A stretch of 64,000 bases of DNA. It comes from Margaritispora aquatica (taxonomy: Eukaryota > Ascomycota > Leotiomycetes > Helotiales > Discinellaceae). The notes below the pieces were generated by a model. That model ran no database searches, was not told where the DNA came from, and saw nothing but the letters and a program-made list of their open reading frames with translations. The DNA is taken from positions 381,927 to 445,926 of the forward strand of contig VJWN01000025.1 of assembly GCA_007644065.1 (NCBI GenBank), in the 5' to 3' direction. Of the stretch, positions 1 through 12,534 are shown piece by piece; within the stretch, counting starts at the first letter, position 1, and the number at the start of each line of letters is the position of its first letter. The position numbers and the translations under genes are program-made.

Positions 1-3000
1 ATCGGCAGTCCCACGCGGAGGGTATCATTGCTGGTGAGCTCTAGCGCGATCAAGTAGCCGCCAGGCTTGAGAAGTTGACGCACATGCATCATCATTTTCT
101 CTAAATTGTCTGTTGCGTGCAAGACGTTCGAAGCTAACACGAGGTCGTAGTGTCCTTCGGTAAAGTTTTGTGATGCTGGGGTTCGCTCCATGTCAAATGT
201 GTTATAGACAATCCTGCTGCCAAACTCTTTGAATCGATCTTGGGCAGCCTCAAAAAAACCGCTAGAAATATCGGTATATGTGTATGAAGAGAAGGATTGC
301 CCGAGTGCAGGGAGAATATTCCTGGTAGAACCACCAGTGCCAGCGCCTATGGGGGTTAAGTCAGCATCGAAACACATGAACAGTTAGACGAGTTCGAGGC
401 ATACCAATCTCAAAAATATTCATCCGAGGGTGTGTGTGAGCAAGCTGAGCAACCATACGTGCAAAATGCCGATTTGCAACGTCAAGACCTAGTCCTTGGT
501 CATAGAAGTCAAACAATCCATCGTTGGTAAGATGTTCTAGAATGCCAGAATTGGTACGTATGACTTCTGGAAGATTTTTGCCAACAGACTCAAGTAGACG
601 AACATCAACGCGGTCTCGGTCACTAAAGCGTATTAGTTAGAACTTACTTGGAACATGGGAGTGATGATTATACTTCTCTAGAATGGCGTCTATCTCTGCT
701 GCAGTGTCTAGCTGGTATCGAGAAGGAATGTGTGGATTCTTGCCACTTTTTACAAGACCAACTACGTGCGCTGCCCAGTCGAGTAGTCGCTGATAATGAG
801 GCAGAGTGTTTGCCTTCTCCTGTGGGGTGATGGTCTCGTGGAGATGGCGTAGATAGTAATAGGAAACTCGCTCTGCTTTGAGGGCGTTTTTGATGTCTTC
901 TGCACTGAGCCCATCATCTTTTGTTGCAATGTCTCCATTGGGCCGATCAATCTTGTAATCGAACCTAGAGAATAACACAGTATCATCTTCAGGTCGAGCA
1001 GCGGTGAACAGCACAAGCTCAAGTCCTTCAACCTGAACGAAAGTATGAGGACTATCCTCGGAGAAGATGTTGAAATCCACAATGCTCCTCGCCTTCTTGA
1101 TACCTGTAACAGCAGCCTCCCATGGGTGGTTCTTTTGCTTTCCGATGCCATCAGACGTGAAATATGGATTGATGATGATAGATTTGATCCCTGCGGGAAT
1201 ATACAAGCCCCACATCCTGCCATCTCCCGGACAGCTGAAAGCTGCTGAAGACGCCTGAAGCGCCGTATCTAGCATTCCTGGATGAACAAGAAGCTGGTCT
1301 TCCCATTCCAAGTCTGACTGATCCTCGAGGGTTCCAGTGGCGTAACCATTCTTACGCTTGATTGAGAGCATGCCATGAAAGGGTGCAGAGTATTCATAAG
1401 CTAGGCTTGTGAACTGCTGGTAAAATCGGTCAACCTCAATTTCAGCCATATTAAAGGTTTCGGTCTTGACAAAGGGAAGTGTTCCAGCTTCTGGCTCTCC
1501 TAACACCACAACAACGGATCCTTCAGCATTGAGACCCATCAGTGTATCAACTTCGTGAGGACCACCCGAGTAACACGAAAAACTGGCTCTGATCTCGTTG
1601 CTCCCACGCTGAGTTATTTTCACGCTGAATAACGTTTCCATGCTAGAGTTCTCATCTTTGAAAGCCAATGCTCGGCCAATGATAAGATTCTCAATAGTGA
1701 TGAGGCACATTTTTGTCCTCCCAGAAATCACTTTCATTGCCTCGACCACCATTGAGATGAAACCCGCGGCAGGGAAAATGATTTGCTCTTGGATTTTATG
1801 ACCTTTGAGCCAAGAAATTTCTTTGGGGTTCAGGATATTCCGCCATTGAACTTCTTGGGCCGTTTCTCTTTCAACGCACCGTCTTCCCAATATTGGGTGA
1901 GGTGGACCTTGCGGGATGGTATGGGCACCAGAGACTCTTGACATAGACCAGAATGATTTTGAGTGATCAAATGGATATTTTGGAAGGTTGGGAACTATGT
2001 GGCGGCCAACAGGATCTCCAGATATGAGCTTCTCAAATGCCTCAAAGGTAACTGAGCCAGCGCCAAGACATGACCATACGAAGCCAAGGGCAGTAGACAA
2101 CTCAATAACGTCATCTTTCTCTCTGGAAAACATCCCTATGTATGGGATTCGACGCCCTGTAGCCGCTTCCAGAGTGTCTAGACACGGCCCCTTAAGAGCA
2201 GCATGAGGGCCAATCTCTAACACCAAGTCTATCTGGCCATCCCGAGTAACAGCCGTCACAGCAGGTGCAAAGAGAACTGAGTTCGTCATATTGTCAACCC
2301 AGTATTGGGACTCCAAATTGGCTTGAGACATTAGTTGCCCCTCGTAAACACTAGAATACCAAACAGGCATTGGGTCCTCGGTGGCTGTTGGATATACATT
2401 TAATCCCTCGAGCGATCCGAGATATGATGCAGAGCAAGGCAGCATGTGTGCTGAATGGTAAGCCGTATCGACTTTCAATTTGCGAGCAAAAAGCCCTTCG
2501 TCTTTGAAAATTTCAAGGGCTTCATCAACCGCATCATCATCACCGGAGAGAGTAGTGCTTGAAGAGGAATTGCGAGCAGCAACTTGAAGTCTTCCTTGAA
2601 AGACATCTAGTTGACAAAAATCAGAGGCATCCTCGAATGATGTGCCAACTGCTAGCATGGCGCCCTTGTTGCCATTTGGAGACTTCGCAAGATTGGCGTG
2701 AAGACCACGGTAATATGCAATGCAAATGGCACCACTGCCAGACAAAACACCAGCAGCGTACGCAGCTCCAATTTCCCCTGACGAATGACCGACCACAGCA
2801 CTCAATGTGATGTTTGCTAGCTTCAAGAGATCAACTAGCAGTATTTGAACAGCAGTACACAGAGGTTGCGACAATGCTGCCTCTGCAAGCCTGGAAGTTG
2901 TCTTGTCTGCAAGTAATTCCTCCCTCAGAGTCCATGTAGGTCGATCCGCCTCTGGAAGTGATGACAAAGCATAATCTAGCTCGTCTAGTCGTTTTGATAC

Positions 3001-4800
3001 GAAAGACGACGACTCTACGAGTTTTGCACCCATTCGTGGCCACTGCGCACCTTGGCCGGTAAAGACCGCCAATATTCTCGGTTGGTGAATTGCAAAGTGA
3101 CGAACGTTAAGCTCAGAGGACTCTTCACTTTCCAAAATTGCGTCCATCTTAATCACTGCTTCATGGCACGTGGAAGCGGCAATTGTCGTGCGATAAGGAA
3201 GAGTGGACCTGCGCTCCTGAAGAGTGAAAGCAAAATCTCGTAGGGAAACATGTGGGTTAGCCTTAAGGTATGCAGAGTAAGACAACAACATAGCACGCAA
3301 AGACTTCTCGCTCGCTGCAGAAATTGTCAATGGGGTGTATAGTGGGCCAGTTGACGGCTCAATCACAGCAGGCTCATAAGCTTCAATGATAGCATGAGCG
3401 TTTGTGCCTCCAAATCCTGAAGATTGACTATTAGTATCCGCTGTACAAATAAGTCATCTATATGAGCTGCTTACCAAAGCTATTGACAGATGCTCTCCTC
3501 GGAGCGCCGGATAGAAGCGCTGGCCAAGGTTTTTTGGAAGTAGGTATCTCCAAGTTTGTGTAGAAAGGGGCAACTCTAGGGTTGATGTTGTTGAAGTGCA
3601 TGTTAGGCGGGATTACTCCATGCTGAAGGGCCAAATAAGTACCTATAAGACTGGCCAGTCCAGCCGTACCTTCAGTGTGTCCAATGATTGTCTTAAGGGA
3701 ACCAACGTATAACTTGTCTGTCGCACCGTTTGAATAAAAAGCTTTCGAAATTGCCTCAGCCTCCTGGGGGTCTCCCGCGGGAGTGCCAGTTCCATGGGCA
3801 TGGAAAAATTGAGGACGGTCTTCTGGCTTGTTGATATCCAGACCAGCTCGGGCATATGTCTCTCGTATGAGGGCCGCTTGTGCCACTGCGCTTGGCATAG
3901 TCAATCCTGAGGTTTTTCCATCTTGATTTACACCGGTAGCTCGTATAATACTTTCAATATGATCACCATCTTGAATTGCTGCACTTAGTGTCTTGAGGAC
4001 AATAGCAGCAACACCTTCCCCTCGAGCGTACCCATCCACATCTTTGTCCCACATTCTAGACCTTCCGGTTGGGGACAGCATGTGTAGGTTGCTCTCAGCA
4101 ATGTATGTGGCTATAGGAAGCATCATTGTCAATGTCTGTTTACAGCATGGTCGGTAATTGACTTACAAGGACTGAGAATAAGATTTGATCCAGCTGCAAT
4201 TGCCACTCGAGATTCCCCATTACGTAAGGCTTGGACAGCAAGATGAACAGCAACCAAACTTGATGAGCAAGCAGTGTCGAGGGTAATAGATGGGCCGTGC
4301 CAGTCGAAGAAATAAGATACACGATTAGACATGATACTACGACCCATTCCAGTAGCACCATATTGCGGTAGTGTAGCCCAATCCTTGCAATGCAGGCCAC
4401 TCCAATCATCTCCCATCAAACCGACAATGACTGCGGTTGAGGAGCCGCGAAGCCCTTCAATTGTTTGGCCTGCTGCACACAGCGAATCATAGACTGTCTC
4501 CATCAGCATTCTCTGCTGGGGATCAATGGCCTCGCTCTCAGATGGCTGAATATTGAAGAAGCCGTTGTCGAACTTTGCAGGATCTTCATCCAGAAAGTAG
4601 GAAGCCTGGACATTGGTAGTTCCATGATGCTCAGGATCGTTGTGATAGAAAGCCTCGGAAGCGAAGCGACGTTCGGCTGGAATATTTTTAAGGAGGTCTC
4701 GTGGCTCTTGGAGAAGATCCCACAGTTTTGAAGGTGTGTCTACACTTCCTGGAAATCGAGTGCCGCTGCCAATGATTGCAATGGGTTCTGGAGAAAGCAT
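1..4800 (-). CDS. Highly reducing polyketide synthase, probably PKS-NRPS hybrid (C-terminal part beyond left edge)
   Basis: Builds a reduced polyketide chain in the cytosol. Exons by splice signals: 4800-4167, 4110-3475, 3416-674, 622-405 and 346 to the edge; all four introns (51-58 nt) keep the frame. Domains in order: ketosynthase (DTACSSS, catalytic Cys about 178; His about 317 in HGTGT; His about 356 in GHTEGT), acyltransferase (GHSSGE, Ser about 635), dehydratase (His about 963, Asp about 1140 in [10 protein letters not shown]), then a C-methyltransferase with the SAM loop EIGAGTGG. The sequence leaves the window inside the methyltransferase, so ER, KR, ACP and any NRPS half are not visible. 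The wording around the AT and DH (for example [16 protein letters not shown]) is what I know from fungal PKS-NRPS hybrids; that is inference. Oddity: the DH motif HxxxGxxxxP has Glu in place of Gly. The start is the ATG at 4800; an upstream in-frame TTG is not used. Confidence 0.93.
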
Positions 4801-5512
4801 GGTAGCAGTATCTTGGTTGAGAATCAAGCGAGGGAGCTTATGAAAAGGTGATGAACGATAAACTGTTGCTCGAAATATGAAATGCGCCCAGATAGGTCAT
4901 CCAATTCTAACAATTGGATAGAATGTATGAAGGAGAATCTGAGGATTTTTCATGTACTTGACTTTAGAAGATATGAGTATTGAAAAAGGACCGATGCTGA
5001 AGACTAACTACGTTCGGAGACAGGAAGAATGATTGCAAGAAATGCCGAGTGAGTCCGATAGTATCATGCAGCTTGAAGCCCGAACTCAACAGGTTGCGTT
5101 TTTGATGGACGTCTCTCAGTCGTTGTTTTGGGCAATTGCATTTCCGAAAGTCTCCGATGTCTAGCGACTGTGTGCGGCGCTGGAATTTTTGCATATGTCG
5201 GGCTTGGGATAATATTAATGATATTGCTACATGAGATGACAAGCCATTATTCGTCTAAAGTCGGATAATGGGAGGGAGGATCCTGGAGGTAACATTAAAT
5301 ATATTAGGAATTGAGGCTGAAGTGTAGCTAGCTACTGGAGCCTTCACTGTTGAAAGTTATTCCAACCATTCCAGTTTTCCAGCTCATTGCTTGTCGTCAG
5401 TCCAAATCTTTGCCAGGAGGAACCAGCAGCAACCAATTCTTGCTCTGAACTTGGAAAATCATATGCTGACATCAAGTCTGAGTATCCTATTTAGAATCAG
5501 TAAGATATTCGA
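4801..5512. other. Intergenic region: polyketide synthase upstream region and 3' side of the regulator gene
   Basis: Both neighbours lie on the minus strand, so this stretch holds the synthase promoter and the end of the regulator transcript. Small open frames here lack coding character. I recognise no specific site. Confidence 0.5.
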
Positions 5513-7740
5513 TTATGGGTCTGAATGGCCGTGAGGATCATAATAATATTCAAAGGGAAAAAGCTCACCCAGAAATAATTGATCTGCTGGCGCGGATTCA
5601 TTTTCGGGAACACTGCCGACAGTGCCAAATGAACTCAACCCAATTTCAACACCACCCAAAACATATTGCAGCGCTGAAACAGCTTTTCGTGCTTCTGAAG
5701 AAACAGCACTGGATTTTAGCCAGATGGCAAGGGAGCCTCTCAAGAGATGATGTATCTTGTCTGCATCCCAGCCTTTGATCTCACACTCTTTCTGTGCCTC
5801 ATCGCGAGATATTGATTGAAGATAAAAACAAAGGATACTAGTGGCTAGTAAGAAATCGTGCGTGAACGAGGGAGATAATCTCCAACGGATTTGGTAGAGA
5901 AGTCCATCCAGTTGAGTCTCCTCATCAACTAGATTCTGTAGTTCCAGAATTTTGATGGCAGCTATCAAACAGGCAGATCTCGAATAAAAACTTGCTTTCA
6001 AGGAATGAGAAGGAGTGAGCAGTTTCCTATGCAAGACGATTTTCAACCGCTGGACGACCACTTCAAGCCAGATTCTTTGCATGATTACTTGCGGCGGTAC
6101 AGCGAGACACGATGAAAGGCCTTCCCATTTCATACTAGATGGCAGAGCGTTTCTAGCATCATCAATCTGCCTGTCGAGCTCTGAGATCTTCTCATACGAG
6201 TATGCCTGAGGTTCAGATGCCATATCAGCAACTTTCACTCCAATTGACAATACTCTTAGCTTTGCGAGGATGTAAAGCATAGGCGTAACCTCAGTGTCTG
6301 GCCGAGAGGCAGGTAACTCGGCCATACACTCATTGAAATCCGCATCTGCTAGATTACGGGGTTCGGCTGTGTCGGTTTGCGATTCTTTGATTAACCTTGG
6401 AAGACCAATCTGAGTTGAGACGCTGAAGTCCAACTGCACTATCATGGCCCAGATACGCCGACGCATTTCCCCTGCAAAAGGGGAAATATTGGGAAAGTTC
6501 TTCGCATCTCGATGAAATCCCATATGCATTGCAATCTGAACTATGTTACCAACCAAGATCCAGATTCCAATATGTGTGTCTTTGATTGGAAAGACTTCTA
6601 CTAAGAAATAAAGGATTAATGTCTCTAAGACATATGGTCCGCCTTTAGTGTAATGTCCAAGGAGAAGACAATGTATGGCCTTCTCTCGAAAAAGATCGAT
6701 TTGGTTATTGGATGCAAGACGGTCGCCTACAGGGGGATTATTTGCGGAAGCGAGAACGAATTGTTGAAATTGTGTCGACAAGCACATGATGCCGAACAAG
6801 AGCCCAACCCACATGATCGGGGTGGCATTTGGGTCTTGCCAAAATTGTTCATATTCTTGAAGAAACTTCCCATTGTGAAGGACACCTAATCAATGGTAAG
6901 CTGGAAGGAATATAACTGATATGGATACTTACCTGAAGCGATATCAAGGTCATTGAAATAGCGGGAAACGAGTCGGTCTACCACAGGCCGAGGTGGGATT
7001 GAATTCAGTATCGAAGTAGCAGAGACATACGACGGGCATCCATATATCAGCCGTGGACTAGGAAACTTCTCTTTCTTTTGGACGAAGTCACGGGTGGACA
7101 GCTGAACCTCATCCTCTTGATCAAATTGATCCCTCAGCTCAGCGATACTGTCAAGGATAGCAGCCCAATGTGTGCTAGTAACATAACTGGTGCTTGATTC
7201 GCGAATTCTAATACTGCCGAAATCTGAAGGAGACGGTGATACACCCCTTTGGCTATCGGCCCTGCGTGGAGATCGGGGCTCCCTCTCATCTTTCCCCGGA
7301 GTGGCAACATGACTGGGAATGGTCTCGGGCAAAATAGGCGGATTGTTTGTTGGTGATTCACCGGAGCTCGTATCGGTCTGTTGTATCAGACTCAAGACGA
7401 GATTCTCAAGTTCATCAATCCGCTCTTGCACATGAACGCTTTTCGGAGGTCGCCCTGGTAGATTCCTTTGTGGTGAATTATATGCACACAAAGCGCCAAG
7501 TCCTCTGCTGGAGCAATTGCTACACGGCTGTAGACGGTCGCATCGAACTCTGATCATCCATATTAGTTTGCAACGATTATACCAGGAAACCCAAACCGAG
7601 GAAATAGTCCAAACGGATGAAATGACTTACTTCCGCTTCCGACATGCAGTGCAGCTGAGCTGAGCTTTGTCTCTACTCCGGATATGAGTTGAGTGTGCTC
7701 GTTCTTTCAATATATTTGCCGAGACATCTGAGAAAGACAT
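5513..7740 (-). CDS. Zn2Cys6 transcription factor with fungal-specific TF domain (cluster regulator)
   Basis: Predicted nuclear DNA-binding regulator of 699 aa. Exons 7740-7631, 7549-6933 and 6885-5513 (introns 81 and 47 nt). The first intron splits the zinc cluster; splicing restores CTACRKRKVRCDRLQPCSNC followed by a sixth Cys, giving Cys spacing 2-6-5-2-8. A short heptad-like stretch follows (ERIDELENLVLSL). The C-terminal two thirds carries the PF04082-type helical domain (ETLILYFLVEV, GNIVQIAMHMGFHRD, RRRIWAMIVQLDF). The ATG at 7740 gives a short N-terminus ahead of the zinc cluster. It lies between the synthase and a transporter, so a pathway-specific role is likely but inferred. Confidence 0.9.
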
Positions 7741-8673
7741 TACGAATGGTCGTGCTTCCTGACGAATGTGTCTGCTTCACTAAGCCTCCTGCACGGAAAA
7801 TTTACAAGCAGTTTCAGCAAGAAAGTCCTTTTATTGACACGAATTAGATGAGAAAAGTGACAAGATGGCAGCAATGATTGCGAACAATGCTTCGGACAAA
7901 TAAGATGAGACGTGTCGTTGCTAGGGGTTCAGCTCACAATATTTTGGTGCACTGCTCCGTTGGCTGAGAAGGCATGTTGTGTCACACCACCTGTCGTCAA
8001 ATGAAAATGCATGCACCCCGGATGAAGTGATGCAACGAACGCCACTTCCTTTGAGCCACAACCGTTTGTGTTCGTGATGTTCTCGGCCTCCGCGGACGTC
8101 TGGGGTTCTTGACCTTGATAATCCCACGAAGCAATCATGCCCAGCACCGTTGTAACCATGTAATGACTGAGGCTGCTCCGATGCCGCGGGCGTCCTTACC
8201 TGCATGCGAGTGGTACGAACAATGGGGAAAGCGCCCCGGTGTAAAAGCTCTGTATTGGTAGACTTGTAGCTATTATACTACCACAGAGTGAGCCATTCCT
8301 ATCAGATGGATGTAGCTCGGATCTATGTATTCTTTGTCGCATGAGTTTCGGACAACTAAAACTGTTTGACCTTAAGGCCGAATCCGAATTGCTGGTAGAA
8401 AGGAGATGAGTTATGGAGGAGAGTGCTTCGGTCATAGGCCTCGCGCAGTCCTTCACCGTGTCTGAGGTTAAGATGGTTGATAGTCATGTTGCTGTTGCTC
8501 GCTCTTACTTTATCAGGCCATCTCATAATTCTCATAAGACATTGGCTACCTCTCCAGATCTCCAATTCTCAAGCAAGACATCCTTTCTGTTGTATTTCTA
8601 ACTTCAGAAATCAGCCATCTTCTCACGAGCGCTGACGTCCTCCCGACACAGTTCCTCACTGTGTCCTTCTGTA
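7741..8673. promoter_or_regulatory. Divergent promoter region between regulator and MFS transporter
   Basis: About 930 nt separate two divergently transcribed cluster genes. It contains two copies of the palindrome CCGCGG (8090-8095 and 8184-8189), which hold the CGG/CCG half-sites used by Zn2Cys6 proteins. Binding is not shown. Open frames here have no recognisable protein character. Confidence 0.35.
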
Positions 8674-10306
8674 ATGACGTTCCCTGGCGGCAGTCGAGCT
8701 CAAGTAGCTGACGAGGATTTGGAGAATAGCGGGAAGGTTAGGGAAAGAGAGGCAGAGCAGGTTACCAACCAAAGCTACTCCAAGTCAGAAGTTTCCGTTC
8801 TCAACCTCAACATTGTCGACTGGGAAGGGCCCGATGACCCAGCTCATCCTCGAAACTGGCCACCAAAAGCTAAATGGACTCATGTTCTCCTCATTAGTGC
8901 CTTCACTCTGTACTCGTAAGTCTCTTTACGGGACAATTGGGATAGGGTGTTGACTTATGGACAGGAATCTGGCTGCTGTTATGTTCGCTCCTGGTGCCTC
9001 AGCACTCATTGTCGAGTTTGCTATTACCGATAGCATGGTTGGCGCTCTGACTGTGACCATATACATACTGGGTTTTGCTCTTGGTCCACTCATTCTTGCC
9101 TCTATGTCAGAGATTTATGGTCGCTTGATCATCTATCATTTGTGTAATAGCGTGTATGTTGCTTTCACAATTGGCTGCGCGCTAAGCACCAATACTGCCA
9201 TGTTTCTGGTTTTCCGCTTCATATGTGGTTGTGCTGCTTCCTCCCCCATGGCTATCGGGGGTGGAACAATTGCGGATCTTCATGTACCAAAGGAGAGGGG
9301 AAAGGCAATGGCGATATTTGGCCTAGGTCCACTTCTTGGTCCTGTCATTGGTCCTGTCATTGGTGGTTTTGTTACTCAAAGTCTGGGTTGGCGATGGACG
9401 TTTTGGTTGGTTCTTATCTTGGTAAGCTTGATATTCCCGTAAAGAATAGACATACCATCAAAACTAACGCACTTTGTACAGAGCAGCCTCATTTCAATTC
9501 TAGCATTCGTCTTAATGCGCGAGACTTGCGAGCCGGTCTTACTGGAAAGGAAAGCAGCCAGGCTACGCAAAGAAACCGGGAACAACAAATTGAGGGCACG
9601 AACGTTCAACAAGGATCTCTCCTCTAAGCAGCTTCTATGGCGTGCCATCATCCGCCCAACAAAGATGCTAATCTTTTCGCCTATAGTCCTTCTCCTTTCT
9701 TTGTATTGTGCTTTCATGTTTGGACTTATTTATCTGCTTTTCACTACCTTTCCTGCTGTCTTCGAGATGACATATGGATTTGGGCCAGGAATCGCAGGCC
9801 TATCATATCTTGGACTCGGCCTAGGAATGATTTTTGGTATTGCTCTCTTCGGGTTTCTCAGCGACAAATTGCTCCATCAAGCAAGGGGAGGAACAGTTGA
9901 ACGGCCTGAACTTCGTCTTCTACTGATGATGTGGCTGTCTCCAATCATTCCCATCGGATTCTTTTGGTACGGTTGGAGTGCTTATCACCATACCCATTGG
10001 ATCGTACCTATCCTAGGCACCTTCATCATCGGGCTTGGGGCCTTTCTCGTTATGATGCCGGCTCAGATCTATCTTGTAGATGCATTTGGGTCTGAGGCAG
10101 CTGCCTCTGCGCTGGCTGCAAACGCTGTTTTGAGAAATATTTGCGGCGCATTTTTACCTCTAGCGGGTGCTCCTTTGTACGATGATCTAGGACTTGGATG
10201 GGGTAACAGTGTGTTGGCCTTCATGGGCTTGGCTTTTGTGCCGGTTCCATTCTTGTTCTACAAATACGGCGAGCGCTTGAGAACTAGATTTGTCGTGGAC
10301 TACTAG
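8674..10306 (+). CDS. Major facilitator superfamily transporter, drug:H+ antiporter type
   Basis: A 507-aa membrane protein that probably exports the cluster product. Exons 8674-8915, 8965-9421 and 9482-10306 (introns 49 and 60 nt). The cytosolic N-terminus carries the signature WEGPDDPAHPRNWPPKAKW seen before TM1 in fungal DHA1 transporters. About 12 hydrophobic segments follow, with the loop motif MSEIYGR after TM2-3 and GLGPLLGPVIGPVIGGF in the TM5 region, and a long central loop (LLERKAARLRKETGN). Position inside the cluster points to efflux of the metabolite or self-protection; substrate unknown. Confidence 0.92.
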
Positions 10307-10995
10307 ATGATGAAGTCATAGCTACTCGGGTACGAAGTAGCATGGTTTCATTAATAAGACTAAAATGTAGGAAGCTCAATTTCTCGTCAAGTACTTTAAA
10401 ATCTTTGTAGTCTCTGTAACAATATGAAATCAAACACTGGATTGACCTGACCTACAGTAGAAGCCTCTGAATCCTTATTCAATAGCTTAAGGCTCAATGC
10501 ACGTGATATGAAACTTAATGAAAAAGCCGATGCAATGAAATTGGAGGCGATGGCACATAAAAAATAGAAATTATTAATGAGAAGACGAGCCAAGTGTAAG
10601 CCTTAGCCAGGAACAATAACCACCCGATCTTATCGAACCGCTTTGGGATTCAGCTGCATGATGCGTGAGTCGTTTCTGCAAAGGTAGGAAGTTCGAAATA
10701 GTTATGCAACATTTCGTGAGGAATTAACCGTGTCACCGAAGTTTACCGAAATTTGACGAACCTAATGTACATGACCTAATTTGAATTGTTAGCATCAGAG
10801 GCCGAACACATAATTCTTCCTTCTTCATAATATGGGGATGCCGGTTGTGAGTTGATGACAAGCATCGTTGCAGAAGCCAACTAAAACCAGTTGAAGACAC
10901 CGTCACCCTTCACTACTCAGAAACGTACAGTTCTTCATGCATGAAGGGTTTCCCAAGCTTCAATCTGAGATCATTTCTGCATCAAAGTCCTAAAA
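10307..10995. other. Intergenic region between transporter and Diels-Alderase gene
   Basis: AT-rich, with no recognisable gene. It holds the transporter 3' end and the promoter of the next gene, both on the plus strand. Confidence 0.5.
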
Positions 10996-12180
10996 ATGGC
11001 AACTAATTTTGTGTCCTATCTCGACGCCAAAGGCGAATCGATTGTCTCGGGTCCTGTGCCAATAAATAAATTCCTTCCGGGCTCAGCCAATCTGTTCCCG
11101 AAGATGATTAATCGTATTAACGAATCGGCCTGGGAACTATGGCAATTTGACGCGGTTTCTGCCAATGGCAAGACCGGTGTCACTGTTTCATTCTTTCGGG
11201 ATGCTCGCACTCTCGATGAAGGAGGCTTTCATTGCGAGCTCAATGGCATCTGGCCTGACGGCAGTATGTGGGGAGAGAAACTCTACTTTGCTGAGTCTAT
11301 AATAACAGCCGAGGGGATGACTCCAGAAGACGGGCGTGTTCATGGAATTTGGAAAACGAGCAGCGATGCTGCAGTTGCTGCGACTGCTAGTTTCAGCATC
11401 GAAGCGAATCTCTCAGCTGCAACGGTACACTTCTCTGTGCCTCAACGTGTAACTGGGTACATGAAGCTTCATTCCCTGGGATCTGACATCAAATCGCGTG
11501 TGCCTTCTACTGAGGAAGGTGCAATGCTTGGTCCTTCGGTGCACTATATTTTTCCAATGGGCCCCATCGAGACAACCGCAGTGATGATCTTTAAGACGAA
11601 GGATCCTCTTACTGAACTCCTCAGCGAGCGGGAGTTATCCATTGGGATTGACGATGCTGCCCGCGGTGGAATGGTCAGAGGTTGGTCTCCATTGGCATGG
11701 CCTCAGATTATGACAGATGCCTATTATGTGTGCGCGCCTGTTGGACCATACATGCTACAGTTCCTGCGCATTGTATCCTCCGAAGCTGATGGCCGCAAGC
11801 CATATGTAGTCGCGAGGCTTTATCGTGATGAAAGGATTGTATGTAGTGCTCAGGAGGTTGTCAATGGGCAGTCCGAGGATGTGGGTACGCAAGACAGCGT
11901 TGCTGTCGTTAAGATACAGCAAGAAGATGCAGATGATGGTCTTTCCGGCAATTTCTGCGACAAGAATACAGGTTACTTGGTCGACTTCAAGCAGGGTGGC
12001 ACAGGAAGAAGATGGCGTTTCCAGATTCAGCATCAACGTGCTTGGTGGAGCAGTCCAACGAGCGCGCCTGGACCACAAGGAACGGGCAAGTCTGGCTTCA
12101 TTGAAGCTCTTTCCGGAGGCTTTGAAGACGAGACACCTTTCGTAGGGTTCGGTGGTGGTGGACAACTGCAGCTACCATAA
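10996..12180 (+). CDS. Probable lipocalin-like Diels-Alderase (decalin-forming, Fsa2/CghA/Phm7-like)
   Basis: A single-exon 394-aa protein with no signal peptide or membrane segment. Its composition is rich in beta-strand. Segments such as HCELNGIWPDGSMWGEKLYF, VHYIFPMGP, WSPLAWPQIMTDAYYV and GPYMLQFLRIVSS match what I remember of the fungal two-domain lipocalin-like pericyclases, which fold a polyene into a trans-decalin after PKS-NRPS release. These are distantly related to the hydroxyneurosporene-synthase/AttH fold. The assignment rests on remembered similarity plus context (polyketide synthase, transporter and two regulators alongside), so moderate confidence. Alternative: another AttH/Svf1-like lipocalin of unknown role. 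Confidence 0.68.
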   Translation: MATNFVSYLDAKGESIVSGPVPINKFLPGSANLFPKMINRINESAWELWQFDAVSANGKTGVTVSFFRDARTLDEGGFHCELNGIWPDGSMWGEKLYFAESIITAEGMTPEDGRVHGIWKTSSDAAVAATASFSIEANLSAATVHFSVPQRVTGYMKLHSLGSDIKSRVPSTEEGAMLGPSVHYIFPMGPIETTAVMIFKTKDPLTELLSERELSIGIDDAARGGMVRGWSPLAWPQIMTDAYYVCAPVGPYMLQFLRIVSSEADGRKPYVVARLYRDERIVCSAQEVVNGQSEDVGTQDSVAVVKIQQEDADDGLSGNFCDKNTGYLVDFKQGGTGRRWRFQIQHQRAWWSSPTSAPGPQGTGKSGFIEALSGGFEDETPFVGFGGGGQLQLP

Positions 12181-12534
12181 AGGCTACAAGTTGTAAGCTC
12201 AAGCTCCGTCACCCTACTATTATACAATCAATCCAAGAAGTCAACGAATGCTACGTTATTACCTATTCTGCAGATTCCTTACCTTAAATCTGAATCAAGA
12301 TCGCATACTCAACCGTATTGCAGGGGATGTAATGTGCCTTTGCATTGTAATCAGATAGCATTCCTGTCTGCATACATTTTGTGTTCCTTGAGTTCCAAAT
12401 ACTTGCATGTACCTTACCCCACTGCTCAGCACCTTATCTGAAGTAGACTAGCGGGTCAGGTGACTATTTGCCAAGCCCCAGTCGAATATCAACATCAATC
12501 AAGGGCCATCGTATCACATTACCAGGTAGTTCCT
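12181..12534. other. Convergent 3' intergenic region
   Basis: This 354-nt stretch lies between two convergent cluster genes and holds only their 3' ends. Nothing else is recognised. Confidence 0.5.

Noticed and set aside
634..674. In-frame TAA and an apparent 25-nt mini-intron in the polyketide synthase, suggesting a pseudogene
   Set aside because: Using the donor GTATAA (668-673) gives a canonical 51-nt intron (623-673) that removes the stop and keeps the frame into the methyltransferase domain.
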